The notes below the pieces were generated by a model. That model saw nothing but the letters and a program-made list of their open reading frames with translations, searched no databases and had not been told where the DNA came from. From Ramlibacter sp. (GTDB lineage Bacteria; Pseudomonadota; Gammaproteobacteria; Burkholderiales; Burkholderiaceae): 6,815 nucleotides of DNA. Position 1 is the stretch's first letter, and the number at the start of each line of letters is the position of its first letter. Shown here in pieces: positions 5,581 through 6,815 of the stretch. The DNA is taken from positions 1 through 6,815 of the forward strand of contig JACMQP010000081.1 of the NCBI GenBank assembly GCA_014376915.1, read 5' to 3'. Made by a program: the position numbers and the translations under genes.

Positions 5581-6815
5581 ATGACTGCAGCAAGCATCGC
5601 CACGCTCAATCCCCAGGCACTCAGGGAGTGGACCTTTCCGGTCGAGGGTATGACCTGCGCATCCTGCGCCGGCCGCGTCGAGAAGGCGCTGGCCGCATTG
5701 CCGGGCGTCAGCGCGGCCAGCGTCAACCTGGCGACCGAGGTGGCGAGCGTCAAGGCCGGCCCGCAGGTCGACCTGGCCGGGCTGCGCGGCGCGGTGGAGA
5801 AGGCCGGTTACGTGGTCCGGCCGGTCGCGGCGACGGCGGCCACCGGCAAGGCGCGCAACGACTGGTGGCCGATCGCGGTGTCCGCCGCACTGTCGCTGCC
5901 GCTGATCGCGCCGATGGTCGGGATGCTGTGGGGCGCCGACTGGGCCTTGCCCGGCTGGGTGCAACTGGCGCTGGCGACGCCGGTGCAGTTCTGGCTCGGC
6001 GCGCGCTTCTACCGGGCGGCCTGGAAAGCGCTCAAGGCCCGCGCCGGCAACATGGACCTGCTGGTGGCGCTGGGCACCTCGGCCGGCTATGGCCTGAGCG
6101 TCTGGCAGTTGCTGAAGCATCCGGATCACGGCATGCCGCACCTGTACTTCGAGGCGTCGGCGGTCGTCATCACGCTGGTGCTGCTGGGAAAATGGCTGGA
6201 GACACGGGCCAAGCGCCAGACCACGGAAGCGATCCGCGCGCTGAACGCGCTGCGCCCCGAAACAGCGCGCGTGCGCCGCGACGGCGTGGAGCGGGAAGTG
6301 CTCGCCGGCGAGGTTGCGACCGGCGACCTGGTGGTGATCCGGCCCGGCGAACGGGTGCCCGTGGACGGCATCGTCACGCAGGGGGCGAGCGAGGTCGACC
6401 AATCCCTCATCACCGGCGAAAGCCTGCCGGTGGCCCGGCACGAGGGCGACCACGTCACCGGTGGCTCGGTCAACGGCCAGGGCCTGCTGGTCGTCCGCAC
6501 CACCGCGGTCGGCGCGGAATCGACGCTGGCGCGGATCGTCCGGCTGGTCGAATCGGCGCAGGCCAAAAAGGCGCCGATCCAGCGGCTGGTGGACCAGGTC
6601 AGCGAGGTGTTCGTGCCGGTGATCATCGGCATTGCGCTGCTGACGGTGCTGGGTTGGGGACTGGCGACCGGCGACTGGTCGGTAGCCATCCTCAACGCCG
6701 TGGCGGTGCTGGTGATCGCCTGTCCCTGTGCGCTCGGGCTGGCGACGCCGACGGCGATCATGGCCGGCACCGGCGTCGCGGCGAAGCATGGCATCCTGAT
6801 CAAGGACGCCGAAGC
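5581..6815 (+). CDS. copA: Cu(I)-exporting P-type ATPase (PIB-1), 3'-partial
   Basis: Inner-membrane pump that exports Cu(I), and usually Ag(I), from the cytoplasm. I read it from the nucleotides; the frame is open to the window end, giving 411 complete codons of a protein normally about 750-830 long. One HMA domain carries GMTCASC (residues 23-29, Cys26 and Cys29); E. coli CopA has two such domains. Then come paired membrane helices, the [14 protein letters not shown] segment typical of copper ATPases, [19 protein letters not shown], the actuator motif TGES (278-281), and CPC at 381-383 within [12 protein letters not shown], the PIB-1 signature. The sequence stops at GILIKDAE, just before the expected phosphorylation motif DKTGT, so intactness of the catalytic domain cannot be judged. 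The start has a good ribosome binding site and a CueR-type promoter. It diverges from the cardiolipin synthase gene. Confidence 0.95.

Noticed and set aside
2541..5753. A 1070-codon open frame on the minus strand spanning several genes
   Set aside because: It lies antisense to the DedA-PAP2 and copA genes and out of frame with cls. Its translation is low-complexity Arg/Ala/Gly/Pro-rich, as expected of a GC-rich shadow frame, and has no recognisable domain.
5404..6789. A 461-codon open frame on the minus strand opposite copA
   Set aside because: It is the antisense shadow of copA, rich in Arg, His, Gln and Asp, with no domain. The plus-strand copA reading has HMA, TGES and CPC motifs in order.
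1..6815. Insertion sequence, integrase, attachment site, tRNA or CRISPR array
   Set aside because: No transposase or integrase motif, long terminal inverted repeats, regularly spaced direct repeats or tRNA-like fold could be found by reading both strands.

Overview
The window is GC-rich, densely coding DNA of proteobacterial type. It reads as part of a chromosomal or mobile heavy-metal resistance cluster, probably from a gamma- or betaproteobacterium; a Xanthomonadaceae- or Burkholderiales-like host would fit, but the sequence alone cannot place it. It holds five protein-coding genes. The first and last are cut by the window edges. I see no RNA gene, CRISPR array, insertion sequence or integrase.

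Layout. (1) Positions 3-2156 (+): most of a PIB-2 type Zn/Cd/Pb-exporting P-type ATPase (CadA/ZntA/PbrA-like), lacking only its extreme N-terminus. (2) Positions 2225-2566 (+): a small secreted CusF-like metal-binding protein with a GTG start and a good ribosome binding site. (3) Positions 2604-3992 (+): a fusion of a DedA-family membrane protein to a PAP2 lipid phosphatase with all catalytic motifs intact. These three share a strand with gaps of 68 and 37 bases and look like one operon. (4) Positions 3998-5404 (-): a ClsA-like cardiolipin synthase that converges on the operon with only 5 bases between stop codons. (5) Positions 5581 to the end (+): the N-terminal part of a PIB-1 type Cu(+)-exporting ATPase (CopA). 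It diverges from the cardiolipin synthase and sits behind a recognisable MerR/CueR-type promoter with a 19-base spacer.

How the parts may work together. Two metal pumps of different specificity flank a periplasmic metal-binding protein and two envelope-lipid enzymes. The pairing of a PIB-2 ATPase with a PAP2 phosphatase recalls the pbr lead-resistance system, in which PbrA exports Pb(II) and PbrB, an undecaprenyl-pyrophosphate phosphatase, is thought to release phosphate that traps the metal in the periplasm. Here the phosphatase is fused to a DedA module; some members of that family recycle undecaprenyl phosphate across the membrane. The combination suggests metal export coupled to lipid-carrier recycling and membrane remodelling. 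This is inference from gene content and motifs; no substrate was established.

The 176-base divergent region (5405-5580) holds the copA promoter and several short inverted repeats upstream of the cardiolipin synthase gene, which itself lacks a clear ribosome binding site.
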